Of a stretch of 64,000 bases of DNA, positions 10,978-22,300 are shown one piece after another. The DNA is taken from positions 248,001 through 312,000 of the forward strand of contig JAHLTZ010000032.1 of assembly GCA_025786725.1 (NCBI GenBank), read 5' to 3'. The notes below the pieces were generated by a model. It searched no databases. It saw nothing but the letters and a program-made list of their open reading frames with translations, and was not told where the DNA came from. Source of the DNA: Syncephalis fuscata. Lineage: Eukaryota; Zoopagomycota; Zoopagomycetes; Zoopagales; Piptocephalidaceae. The position numbers and the translations under genes were made by a program. The first letter of the stretch is position 1; each line of letters starts with the position of its first letter.

Positions 10978-11841
10978 TTAACAATGTGTAGCTGTAGTAA
11001 ATTGTAGAGCAGATTGTTGTCTAATTCGTTCATATACTCGGTTAAACACTGAACTGGCTGGCTGTTCAGTCATTACTGGTTCGACAAAAAAGCCTTTAGG
11101 CCGATGCCGTTCCTTTGTATTACTTGAGGTTGATGATGATGATGATGCTGATGCTGCTGCTACTGCTGCTGCATTGGTTGTAGTTGTTTGAGTCCAATTA
11201 AGATAGCGAAGTTTACTTGGCTTGGAAAGAAAACACAGCTCAGATACTGGCATAGGATGTTCACGTCGTCCACCAAAGATATTTAATGTTTCCAATACAA
11301 GTGTATAATCTATTGGACGAGTATCGTCGACCAGTTTAATCGGTTTTATGTTTGGCTGGTCTTTTGGCATTTGCAGATAGATACGTGTAACATATGGACC
11401 AGTCATATAGTGTATAAGACTAATAGGCATAAGCGCAGATAGACCAGCTAAACATAAGTAATAAAGCAATTATTAAGTGTTAAATAAAATACTACGCGTT
11501 CATTTACCAACAGTAGCGGTCATATACGGGTCATGTCCATAAACAAATATAGTAGGCACGGCAATAATGGCGCAAAGACCAAACATTGAAGCGCTTGCTT
11601 TGTATGCTTTAAGTGTATGGCTAAATGCGCCTGTATAAATAAGAAGACGTGACAAGGCTTTGTCGGCATTAATAGCTGTACGGGATCGTGTTGTGTAGTT
11701 ACGACTATGATCTCTATTAAAACGTAAAGTACTCACAAAGCGCACTGCTGTTCCGTGCAAGCATGGTGTCACTACCCGTGCTAGACTAGAACGCATTGCT
11801 GTTGTTGTTGTTGTTAAGTGGACCGCACAATGGAAGGCCAT
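10978..11841 (-). CDS. TMEM70-like mitochondrial assembly factor
   Basis: Two exons joined by a 5' GTAAAT..TAG 3' intron (about 11467-11508). The N-terminus is Arg/Ser/Thr-rich with no acidic residues for about 40 residues, as in a mitochondrial presequence. Then RLLIYTGAFSHTLKAYKASASMFGL begins a pair of membrane helices (MFGLCAIIAVPTIFVYG; GLSALMPISLIHYMTGPYVTRIYL), which is the TMEM70/TMEM186/TMEM223 layout. The VTRIYL segment after helix 2 and the soluble tail (KGFFVEPVMTEQPASSVFNRVY) also resemble TMEM70, known in animals for complex V and complex I assembly. The linker includes a Ser/Ala-rich low-complexity stretch. Start 11841 is the first ATG; 11796 is an alternative. Confidence 0.75.
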
Positions 11842-11927
11842 CGTTTAATAACAAAAAGTAAATATAGAAAATAAAAAGCCGCTCTTTATTTTTTCTATTA
11901 AATAGATTGATTCCTCTAATTCCTATA
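11842..11927. promoter_or_regulatory. Compact divergent promoter region
   Basis: Only 86 bp separate the start codons of the TMEM70-like gene (-) and the BMT6-like gene (+), so both must be driven from a shared short region. It is AT-rich with a TTTATTTTTTCTATTAAATA stretch; no clear TATA box can be assigned to one side. Confidence 0.55.
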
Positions 11928-13281
11928 ATGCCAAAGAAATCACCAATACCTGCAAAGATAACTACTGGGTATGGCAAGCCTAGTAGCACTAGTAGCGGTA
12001 GTAACAATGATAGTAAGAAAAAGAAGTCTACAACTACTACAACAACACAACAACAATCAACGTCAAAAGCAAAAATACCATCAAGGCATAAGACATCAGA
12101 TGAAAGATTTGCTCTACTTGGTAAAAAGATGCCTAAAGAATTGGGCCGTGATCCACCACAAGGTAATTAATTACTAAACATATAACTAATTTTAGTAACA
12201 ATTAAATTACTATTGTTATTATAGCTATACTTGATATGTTACGCGTAGCATTAAATGATACATTTGGAGCAACTGATTTTGAGACACGACTTCAACAAAT
12301 TAAAGCACATTTTTACGTTCGGGATTATAATGCCGTATTTTCAGAGCCAACTCACCTACCAGTATATGCTGCCCGTTACGTACCAGGCCGCTCTCTATGT
12401 TACTATCAAATGTTTACTCAACATCCTGCATTATTGGCACTATTGGCACGCCGTACTCGAATCTATGCACTAGGTGCTGGGGCAGGTAGTGAATTGGCTG
12501 CTATCATGGCCGCTATTGTTCATGTTAAAAATGCCAATAGCGATGGACGTATACCATTGACAAGCAGTATACCATCATCGACAACAGTAGCAGATGAACA
12601 GCCAGTAATAGTAGCAGATGAACAACAAGTAACACTACATATGCAAGATATTGCCGATTGGCAGGATGTTATTAAACGCATTGAAGCGACAGCACGCGAT
12701 AAATGGAATATTCCTGCTGAACGTTTCAAATGTGAATTTTCACAAGGTAGTGTTTTAAACTTAGTCGGCCATGGCACTGAAGCATTAGCACCACTAGCTG
12801 ACGACGATACAGCAAGTGGCGTACAAACTAAGGATAAAGCAAATACATTAACCAGCGCAGAGGCTGAAGCTGAAGCGGATAAAGAGGCTATTTGTGCCGA
12901 AATTGAGCGTGCCGATTTAGTAACTGCAATGTTTGTTATGAATGAACTATTTACAGATAAACGACAGGCAATGCAATTAGTAAAAGCATTGGTGGCTCGT
13001 CTACGTCCAGGTGCTCATTTATTAGTAAGTAGTAGATAGTTTAGTAGAATCAGTATTAATTATCATTATAATGATAGCTTGTGGATTCAGCAGGCTCATT
13101 TTCAAATCTTAAAGTTGGTCAGCACACGTATATGATCTATACGATATTCGATGCTCTTCATGCTTATTTTGAGCCGATAGTAAGTGAGGACAGTGAATGG
13201 TATCGGTATCCAAAACATTTGCACTATCCATTGGAACTCAATAATATGCGCTATTTTATTCGTTTGTACCGTCGTCTATGA
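11928..13281 (+). CDS. BMT6: BMT6-like 25S rRNA uridine-N3 methyltransferase
   Basis: Putative SAM-dependent methyltransferase of the Methyltransf_34 family (yeast Bmt6, 25S rRNA m3U). Start MPKKSPIPAK at 11928, Lys/Ser/Thr-rich tail, intron after RDPPQG, then AILDMLRVALNDTFGATDF. The body shows YAARYVPGRSLCYYQMF, the glycine-rich SAM site RIYALGAGAGSELAAIMA, IERADLVTAMFVMNELFTD and LRPGAHLL; after an intron the protein finishes LKVGQHTYMIYTIFD..YPLELNNMRYFIRLYRRL. Ala/Glu-rich inserts lie between the motifs. It is divergent from the TMEM70-like gene. The family call is good; the exact target base is inferred from yeast. Confidence 0.82.
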
Positions 13282-13430
13282 TTATACAATAAATATTATT
13301 ATTAAATGTTATTAAATTAAACAATTTAAAAGCTTAATTCATAGTTTACACAAAATGAGTCATGAAACGCGTTTAATTTCTTTATTTTGCTAATATTTGC
13401 TCGTTTCTTTTTATTAATTTACTCACCGTG

Positions 13431-13480
13431 CCTACTTCTTTCTTTCTCTCTTTCTCTCTTTCTCTCTCTCTTTCTTTTAG
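13431..13480 (+). promoter_or_regulatory. CT-rich tract upstream of the CHK2-type gene
   Basis: A run of TTTCTCTTTCTC repeats about 70-120 bp upstream of the kinase ATG. Similar pyrimidine tracts precede other genes here and probably belong to the core promoter or leader. Confidence 0.45.
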
Positions 13481-13549
13481 TAATACGCATTAGTTTAGCT
13501 ACTCTTTAGTTATTGGTGGTGTTCAATATTACCAATTGCACTTGTTATA

Positions 13550-16202
13550 ATGCAGCCTCCCAATAATAGCCAACTATTGCAAACAGTCGACAATGACCAA
13601 TTAGCGTCGACTCAACCGTTAAACCACCCAGCTGACAACAGCTTGTCACAGGTGCCTATGCATAGACCACGTCAATGGGAAACAATGACAGAAGAGGAAC
13701 GTGAACAACTATGTGGCTGGCTCGAAGTGTCGGATGAGCGTAAGACACGTAAGATTTGAGAACATTTAATTGCAATATTTATATATATCTATATACTAAT
13801 TGTACCACTATTATTCTTTCTCATTTGAAATAGATATACTGTTATATGACCAAAAAGAAATAGTCGTAGGACGCGATAAAACTTGGTAGGCTATTTTATA
13901 TCAATTATTTATTCATAATGATTTGGTTTTAATCCATCTTAGTGACTATATTATGCTTGAACCGTTTGTTTCAAAGAAACAATTTCGAGTCTATGCAGTA
14001 AGCTATTAACAAGTATAAGTATATAATTGCTAATACTTTTATATATAGATTGGTGATTTAGTTATTTGTGTGGTAAGTCATGGCAATACTTGTTAAAGTG
14101 GTATTAATCAATAGTATTAGGATATGAGTACCAATGGTACAATATGTAAGCCAGTATTATATTTAATTGCTCTTTTGATACTTATAGACTAACTAGGGAA
14201 TCAAACAAAATTTTCAAAGGGCGATGAAATAATTATTCGTCCAAATGACACACTTCAAGCCTATCAATCACATAGTAAGTAATAGAATGGTTGTATTATA
14301 AAATCACTAATGTAATATAAATAGTTGTATTCAAGTTCTGTAAGATTCTAGAAAACTATTCTCAGCCAAAAGATTCGAGTAAAGATTATGAAGAGGTGAA
14401 TTCGTTCAATTACAAATACGATCTATTAGCTGACGAGTCTTTATTCAACAGAAATTAGGACGTAAATATCGACTAACTCTAAACTGTTGGGCAGGTAAAT
14501 AGATTAGCATTATAGTATTTACAGCTGACTCACTGCTATACTATGATATTGTTAGTGGCACCTTTTCTGAGGTTTATATGGGAGTGTGTAAATCAACAAG
14601 AACTCGAGTGGCCATTAAAGTGTCCAAGAAATCGTACTTCAAGGAGCATACCATTAATAAACATGGAACAAACTATCTTGAAGAGATGAGACGCTTAAAC
14701 AAGCAAAAGGACATCCTAATGTAGTTAGATTCCATGAAATGATAGACACAGAGCATCATATTTATACAATTATACAATATGCTGCCGGTGGAGATTTATT
14801 TGAATATTTCTCCAAGCAATCATGTCTACCTGAACTCAAGGCTAAATATATTATATTCCAAATATTACACGGACTCAAGGTAAGCAGTTATGGCAACCTA
14901 TTATAGCTATTTATTTATAATAATCATATAAATAGCATTGCATGATCTTAATATTATACACCGAGGTGAGTAATATTATTAGGTATATAACTGTTTATAT
15001 TAATATTAATATCTGTAATTTGTTTGATAGATTTAAAGGAAGTCAATAATACCAATATTAACAATAATAAAAGAACAATAGTTATGACCATAAATACTAA
15101 CCTTTTTATTCAGCCCGAAAATGTATTACTGGTGCAAGAAGAAGAATATCCACGCATATTAATCACCGATTTCGGTATGGCACGTTTTCTGGTTCAAAAC
15201 GATATTCATCGGAAAACTCTGTGTGGAACACAGCATTATTTGGCCCCAGATGTACTTATAAGTAATACGGATATAGAATCCGTCTACAGTAAATTGAAGA
15301 CACGATATCCTGCTGCCGCTAAAAGGTTACTTCAACTGAACTTTACCGACGATGGTTATGGTATGGAAGTCGATCTATGGAGTGTTGGTGTAATATTATA
15401 TGTACTATTGTCAGGTAAGTGGTATAGAGAATATTGTAGAATTGTTATTACTGTAAGTATGTCTAATTTAGTAATAAATATAATAGCCACTACGCCATAT
15501 AATTCAAATGGCACTCCACCCAGTGCTTTACTCATCCAAATTCTTACAGAAGACTTGGAGTTTCCTGATGAACATTGGCTGAACATTTCCATTGAAGGTA
15601 AGTGTAGCAGCTAGTATATAGACTGTATGTATTCTAATCTATCTAATCTATCTAATCTATCTTCTCTAGCTAAACATTTTATATCAAGGCTGCTCGATAC
15701 GAATAGAAAGACACGCTACACCGTCCATGAAGCACTTAAAGACCCATGGATTGTAGCTGATGAATACGATATGAGAATGCGGTTTAGTGAAAAATTGAAC
15801 ACACAGTCGACACCAATGGGCAACATTGTTCTTACACAAACTCAAAAGAATCCGGCTGATCAATCCCTATTGCCTCATACTAAGCGATCAAAGATCAATG
15901 TAGCCAGCCAGCCTACCCGAGAAGCCACCATGCTGTTGAATAACACCGATAGCTATGACAGCAGTTTATCTGGATATGAAACACATTGCAAGGATGCAGA
16001 AGTACCTCTAGCAAATGAAAGCGAACTGCCGCCTTCACAAGAAATTGAAGAAGAATACGCTTTACTTGCCAAACGGCACTATGGCGGTAAGTTATTAGCG
16101 GATACATTATAATAAATAATTAATATCATTAACTAATTCGCTAATTAATTAATTAATTAATAATTAATCAATTTAGATACAGGTGAAATTAGTTCGCAGT
16201 AG
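13550..16202 (+). CDS. CHK2: CHK2/Rad53/Cds1-type checkpoint kinase with FHA domain
   Basis: DNA-damage effector kinase. Many exons encode an N-terminal tail, an FHA domain (VVGRDKTCDYIML, SKKQF, STNGT) that binds phosphothreonine, then the kinase: GGTFSEVYMG loop, VAIKVSKK (Lys), HPNVVRFHEM, catalytic IIHRDLK/PENVLL, ITDFGMARF, a CGTQHYLAPD motif (APD in place of APE) and VDLWSVGVILYVLLS. The C-terminal tail has a basic KRSK cluster and ends in Ser-Gln. Three faults are visible: a one-base gap at the intron near 14497, a -1 frame break near 14688 (EEM to ETLKQAKGHPNVV), and an intron between DLK and PEN that starts GAAGT instead of GTAAGT. Either sequence errors or decay; all domains otherwise read through. 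Confidence 0.88.
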
Positions 16203-16982
16203 CTATCATGATATGACCATTCAAACCGTCATTTAATTCAAACTTTCTATTATTATCTCCTATGTAGTATGCCATTAGTCACTGGTGATAGTTTACAATA
16301 AACAAGTAGTTGAAAAATGTTTATTATGTTCCATGACAACTATAGCATATGTTCTGTCTGTATGGCTGATCAACTGACCAGCATGCGAATAGACAAATCA
16401 TATGTCCTTAGCCAATGCATTTCGTGTGATGTCATTTAAATGTATTACTAATTGTTAACGCAAAGTAGTAACTCCAAGCCTTGTGGTGTATATCGTGTAG
16501 CTAACCAGTTTTCCCCACTCTGCATGGAATACTTTAGAACATGGTGTTTAATTGAAATACCATACAGTTAACATGGACTACCATGTGGTGATCAATAAAG
16601 AATCATGTGGTATATCATCATGTTCTTGTCAAGGCAAATGAACCATATGAAAGTATTTTGGCCCTATAGTATACTGGTCATTATATCATGTGGAATGCAT
16701 CATCAATGTCATTTGACCTACCATGCATTTATCAGTAATTAAGCATGTGTCGCTGTATAACATCTGATCGACCATATGGCGTTTGTAGTTATTGGACAAG
16801 CTATAAAATAACAAAGTTAATGGCGTTCAATTGATTTCAACCTTATCGTCATCACCATTATACTAGTTTCGCTGATAAATACGCGCCCACCTTCACCACT
16901 GTATTTCAAAACACTATCTGTACGCCTCACTGTAATCTACTCCTAGTAACACCACTATAGCCATTCTGTTATTATCGCCGCT
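16203..16982. other. Intergenic region rich in CATG/CATATG/ATGCAT words
   Basis: No long ORF. From about 16330 to 16790 there are many copies of ATCATGTGG, CCATGTGG, CATATG and ATGCAT-like words. A TATA-like CTATAAAATA lies at 16801-16810, about 175 bp before the small secreted-peptide ORF, so the right half is probably its promoter. Confidence 0.4.
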
Positions 16983-17159
16983 ATGACAAGCATCTCATCA
17001 AGTTTCATCAAAGTTGTCGCTTTGATTGCCGCTTCCGTTACTGGTGGTCATGCCGCTCCTGCTCCTGCTCTCACTGTTTGCACAAACGAGTCAAATATTG
17101 ATTTGATGGATACCGCCTTAAATCTTCACGGTACCAATCCTAAGCGCTACATCAGATAA
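16983..17159 (+). CDS. Small secreted peptide (58 aa), unrecognised
   Basis: An ORF of 58 codons with a clear signal-peptide shape: MTSISSSFIKVVALIAASV followed by TGGHA, an Ala-x-Ala-like cleavage area and an Ala/Pro-rich start of the mature part (APAPAL). The mature peptide is about 35 residues with one Cys (LTVCTNESNIDLMDTAL) and ends NPKRYIR; KR could be a processing site. Synonymous choices favour C-ending codons (ATC, TTC, GTC), unlike the flanks, which supports real coding. A TATA-like box and pyrimidine-rich leader lie upstream. No family is recognised. It is short, so an additional exon cannot be excluded. Confidence 0.6.
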   Translation: MTSISSSFIKVVALIAASVTGGHAAPAPALTVCTNESNIDLMDTALNLHGTNPKRYIR

Positions 17160-17496
17160 ACTATCTGTTGCAACAGTAACTAATGCAATAAACACTTAAT
17201 ATCAAACTGTATACTATTAGTATTAATTATTGTAGCTGTGTTGACTTATTTTATATAATTTTATTGATAACTAATACTTTTAGATTTATTCAAGCACTAT
17301 TGGATTTAATAGATAAATCAAATACACATTACATGTTATTTATAAGTTGGAATAATCAATAGCAATGGTGCTAATATAAGTGTTAGTATATAACTAAAAA
17401 GGTAAAACATTTGTGATTGCTATTTAATAAATGATAAATCTGAAGCAATATCGTCGTTTTTTCTTTTTATCTTTTTTTTTATTTCGTCGTTGCATC

Positions 17497-18096
17497 ATGC
17501 CGCCACAACGCCGCTCTCGCGTACACAAAAATAACAAGGCCATTAAGAAGGCACATCGTACGCGTAGACGAACGAAAGATATCCTTTTGAAAGCAGTGCT
17601 ATTAAATGAATGAATATGCGTAAATAATAGTCTTAACTACTAACAAAATACATTTGGACCAGATTCATGACGATCTTTTGCCAGAAAATGTTGAAAAGCT
17701 AAAGAACCAGCCATTGGATGCTGACTTGCCGGGCTTAGGTCAACACTACTGCGTTGAATGCAGGTAAGAGAAATGGCAATGTGCTAAATAGAGCGCTGTT
17801 TAACAATATGCATCACCGGCAATTGATAGTCGTTACTTCGTCTCTACCAGTGCTATGGAAGTGCACGTAAAGAGTAAGGCACATAAGAAGCGGTATGTAG
17901 CATATTAAGCAATGTTAAATGTAAACAAGCTACTAATAACTCTACTGGTAGACTACGCGAACTCAAAGATGAGCCGTATACACTAGCAGAAGCCGAGGCG
18001 GCCGTTGGATTGACGACTGAAAATCGACGTCCCACAACAACGGTAACCGCATCTACGACCACCAGCATAAGCAAAACTGCCATGGCTATGGATTAA
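17497..18096 (+). CDS. BUD20: ZNF593/Bud20 60S biogenesis zinc-finger protein
   Basis: Shuttling C2H2 protein that travels with the pre-60S ribosomal particle during export. Start [14 protein letters not shown] at 17497; the basic N-terminus RTRRRTKD runs straight into [17 protein letters not shown] once a 73-nt AT-AC intron (17579-17651) is removed. The zinc finger follows: [19 protein letters not shown], then [14 protein letters not shown], and a Thr/Ala-rich tail ending TAMAMD. Introns 2 and 3 are ordinary GT-AG. The first intron has the perfect U12-type donor ATATCCTTT, which is the main point of interest. Length, about 130 aa, is normal. Confidence 0.94.
17579..17651 (+). other. U12-type AT-AC intron in ZNF593/Bud20
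   Basis: The intron begins ATATCCTTTT and ends ATAC. A TCTTAAC element at 17631-17637, close to the U12 branch consensus TCCTTAAC, puts its branch A about 15 nt from the 3' end. Joining the exons gives [18 protein letters not shown], matching the conserved ZNF593 sequence. No GT-AG alternative restores LDQ. Confidence 0.88.
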
Positions 18097-18319
18097 TATA
18101 CACATTGATATGCATAAATATGATAAAGTTGAATTACAAATAATAGCGTATGATAGTTGGTCATAATGAATATGTATTGATGAAAAGGAAATTTATTGGA
18201 ATTTGAAATGAAATTATCATGTATATAATTTACTTGTTATGCACTCACTAATATACATGTATGTGTATATGTATATATGTTTAAATCAGTATGTTACGTC
18301 TGTACCATATGATAGAATG

Positions 18320-19425
18320 CTACGAGGTAAAAATTCGTTCATAAACCAAATCCCCACAAATCGGTTCTACATCACGTAATAAATCACGCAGCCATGTACG
18401 CATGTATTCTGTGGTGAAAGAAGCAGCACGTAGGATAATGCCAGCTTTATCACGTGTATCCGACACCGACCAGACATGCTGTCGTGGTGCTTCCGTAAGA
18501 TGTGAAGACTTGGTCGGAGCAATGGATAATTTGTTATATTCAGCACGCACCCGTTCCACGACAGGACGCACACGACTACCATAAACAATCACCGTAGCAT
18601 GGCAGCGGTATGGCTCAAGCGCCTCAGCATAACGAGGCAGCTTTGTAGACGTAGCAGTAGGAGACTCAGTCTCTATTAATACAGCAGCTTTTGGATGTAG
18701 CGATGTTGGTGAAGGTGGACTACTATTTGTGCTGCTATTGTCGTCACAATCCATGTTGTCGCTTTCATCCATTTGCAGTAGTGTGCGGTCTGAAACGACC
18801 AATCTACCATGGCGATATAGCTCAATAGCACTGTCGTACTTGTGGAATTGCCACGTCTCGCCGTGTGCATCATGACGTCCACTGGTAAACCAATCAGCAA
18901 TAACAACTGAAGCGGATTCATCTTCTAATAAAAAGCGCTGACGCTGCACAAAATCTGCACCAGCAAAGCAAGTAATTGGTTCAGGTAATTGCAGTAGCAC
19001 AGCATTCTCTGCTACTTTGGCATCAACTCGTGAAAAGTCGTGCTGGATCCACCTGATGTGTCTGTGCCATCGTGACCTGCCAAAGGACTGGATGGGTTCA
19101 TAGATTGTCGCCGTTTATACACCTTAGTCGACCCTTGTGTAAGTAGTGTAAGGGCAGCGTTTGGCATAACGCGTACCTTCATGGAGGGACAATCGCCCGA
19201 GACTAGGCCTCCACTAGAATGGTGTTAGTATGTATGTCATCGATCCATTGCAGCCTAATCATCAACTTACCCATAGCTTAAGGCATAAACTAATGCCGAG
19301 CGTTCTTGATGGGCGCGGGGTGCAAGTAATTTTAACGGATAACGAGCCCGCATCACCGGAAGACATGCCTTGCCGTTAGGACCTAACTCGCAGCGTACTT
19401 CGCCGTCGCCAGCTTCTAACATCAT
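18320..19425 (-). CDS. ureD: Urease accessory protein UreD
   Basis: Chaperone that helps load nickel into urease in the cytosol. Two exons. Exon 1 starts MMLEAGDGEVRCE and ends YALSYG; exon 2 starts GGLVSGDCPSMKV, the family's GGxxxGD motif, followed by LLTQGSTKVYKRR. Later segments VLLQLPEPITCF, FVQRQRF, VVIADWFTSGR and LEPYRCHATVIVYGS are all UreD-like. The frame slips by -1 between about 19030 and 19060: SGGSS runs toward a stop while the next frame reads QHDFSRVDAKVAENAVLLQ. This looks like one missing base. An acidic, Ser-rich insert sits around 18700-18780. UreF, UreG and urease are not in the window. Confidence 0.88.
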
Positions 19426-20145
19426 TTTGCTAGTAAGTCGTAGAAATAGCAGTAGTGGTAGTATAGGTAAAAAAGTTGTAGTATTGAATAAAAGAGCAGA
19501 GGAGTATAAACCAATGGGGCTTTAAATTCTTAAAGGGGTACTGCTATATCTGGCGTATTTACTATATATATATATACGCACAACAATCATACAAACAGCG
19601 AGTAGTTATTATGAAACAGCAGAGAAAGCTAGAGGTTTAAGAAAACTAGCTACAAGTAGCAATTGGACAGTGAGCTTTTATATTCGCATTGTTTCTATGG
19701 AAGGCCCTTAGCTAGATGCATGGTCCATCACGCAGTCTACAATTCCATCATATTGTAGCTCAATATGGCTGACGATTGAAACATTGGTGTCTGTTTATCT
19801 GATTCAATAAACGGTGATACATACACGACTACAACATATTAGTTGTATTAACAACAAATGATTTATTTTATATGTCAATTAATGATAGCCGTGTGGTAAT
19901 TAAATGATATGCATTACGTCATGTATTTTCCCTACATACCTACCATTTCACGGTGCGTGTCCTGACATGCCAATAACTGACTAGGTCGTCCTGTTTCTCA
20001 AGGCAATGATGTCATAGTTTAACTATGAAGATAATAACTGAATTGGACATAGAGTAGACAGCATGTTGTATTGGATAGAATAGGCCGCGCTTATTTGCTT
20101 TTCTTTTTTTACTTGTACGCGTCTTTTTGTCGATCTTTAATTAGT
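19426..20145. other. Divergent intergenic region between UreD and EED-like genes
   Basis: It contains a TATATATATATA run at 19564-19575, a candidate TATA element for UreD, and a pyrimidine-rich leader (about 20095-20140) before the EED-like start. No gene is seen. Confidence 0.4.
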
Positions 20146-21747
20146 ATGGCATGTACTGAAACTGAAACTGAATTGCAAAAGAATGACCGCTTTGCAGCCT
20201 TCTATCTACGCCGATTAGTACGCGAGAATCATGGCGGTGCAATCACGCAGCTTTCTGTTCATCCGCGCCATTTGAACTTGGTGGCTACGGTTGGTGCGAG
20301 TCAAGTAAGTTCAGTGCCAGTAATCTATGCAGCTTGCTAATAAAGCGGCCAAAAGGCAAGCGTCTATGATAATGAGCACTGCGGTGACCACCTCGATGTT
20401 GTCACCAACTATGAAGCACCCTATAATGAGACAACCAATGAAGCAGCGGTAAGCTAAGCTAAATAAATTGACGCGCTGTAGGAGGGTAATTAATTTGAAT
20501 GATAGTCGCTAAGCTGCTGTGCGTGGATATGCGTACATCCTGAGCCTCAAGATGCATGGCTTGCTGTGGGTGGTCGAGATGGCGTGGTTAGATTACTAAG
20601 TATTACACGATCAGCGGAATTCCGTCGCTTGGGTGCAGCGGCCGGTAAGTTGTAGTGAGTAGAATATCATAACCCGCTAACGATTATAGAGTAGATCTGC
20701 CGGCTGTTGTAGATCTATGCGCGCATCCAAGTCGGCCCATTTTACTTGTTGCCTATGCCGATGGTAGTGTACGTTGCTGGAAATTAACGGACAATGGCTT
20801 ATGTCTCTGTGTGTGGGAGCTGAATGCAACATCGTTGGTAAGTTGATACGTGCCAAGCAGACAATAGTTAATACAGGTGTTTATAATAGTGTATAGGCAC
20901 GGACGACAATGTTTTTCTAGTTGGTATGCGAACAGGAGAGATTCACGCTGTAGTTATGCCATCTGAAACGGAGGCGAATCCTACGCCAACAACCGAATTA
21001 CTGCTTAAACCACATAGTGCAGCTGTTGGTTAGTGTAGTATAGGTATGATAAATGTTAGCTAATTAATATATTTGTAATAGACAATTTAGAAATCGTAAA
21101 TGACACATTGATATCTAAATCACGAAATGGTAAACTGATATTCTGGTCCAACAGTGAACGCAATGTAAATAAATAGACAGAAAATAAATAATACTGGACG
21201 TTAAATTGTGTTATATATAGATATTACATACGATTCAGTTACGTGGTGGATTGACTATCGTTGCCGTTTTGGTATAAGGTATAAAAGTGAAAATATGCAA
21301 TAAATAGACTACTTAACGAGAATAGTCAATGTGGCCAATTTATTTGTGTAGGCGATCCTGATGGACGTGTTACCATTTATAATTGTTCAAATGGTCGGGC
21401 TGTTCGTGAACTACATCATCGTAGATCTAATCGGCCTGTGCTTTGCTGTCAATTTGCCAGACAAGATACGTAAGTAATCAGATAACTAATACAATAGTAT
21501 TACTAACTATACCAATGCTAGTAATGTACTTGTCGTTGGTGAAGATGGTTGTATGTGGCGTTGGGATTACGTGGATCCAGAGACATTGGCCCGTTGGCAA
21601 CAAGCTCGTACTGAGATTTCTCAACAGATGGCAGCTGCAGCAGCGGCGACAGCGGCAGCGGTAGCAGCAGAAGCTACAGCAGCAACAACAACAATAGCAG
21701 AAGACGCAGAGACGGCTATAGATGATACTCTATCCTCGGAGTTGTGA
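20146..21747 (+). CDS. EED/Esc-like WD40 protein (PRC2-type)
   Basis: WD40 beta-propeller best matched to EED, the H3K27me3-reading subunit of Polycomb repressive complex 2. Start MACTETETELQKNDRFAAF at 20146. Segments parallel to EED: HGGAITQLSVHPRHLNLVAT, VGASQASVYDN, LSCCAWICVHP with WLAVGGRDGVVRLL, LLVAYADGSVRCWKL, NDTLISKSRNGKLIFWS and LVVGEDGCMWRWD. About eight short introns. The C-terminal tail is Ala/Thr-rich (20 or more Ala) and not EED-like. The call rests on the pattern and spacing of blades; the EED-like propeller of LRWD1 is an alternative. The propeller is clear, the PRC2 role is inferred. Confidence 0.65.
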
Positions 21748-22300
21748 AGAAACCTTATTGATCATTAATAAATATTATTACTATTAGTTACGTTAAATCA
21801 GTAAAACTTTAATTATTATTTTAATATATAATCACTCATTTACTATGTAAAACACATAGCTGTATAAACGGTGCTGTTATCTATGCAAGTTAATATGCCA
21901 TTTTTAAAACATGCCAATATTACATCATTAATTTGTTAATGATCTATTTTATGCTATATTGGTTTTTTAAATAGATTGCTTTCTATTTATTAGTATTATT
22001 ATTATTAATATTAATATTTAAATTCTTACTACAAGTATTACTTTATGTATGTATAAATACTGTCAGTTAATGCATTTTTTTTAGTTTATTAGAACATAAA
22101 ATGATATAAATACAGATGATTATTCATAGCATAGCATAGAGCCGGATGAATGAATAAAATAAGCTACATCAATAATCATATTAAATCTATGATGCATACC
22201 ATTGAAGAGGTACAATAACGCAATAAATTAATATTTATTACAAAACAGTTGATGTTAAATAGGCAATATCTTTGAAGTAGTACGAATAGTATATAATAAA
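21748..22300. other. AT-rich intergenic region
   Basis: Very AT-rich spacer downstream of the EED-like gene, with AATAAA-like 3' end signals near 21768. No gene seen. Confidence 0.4.
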
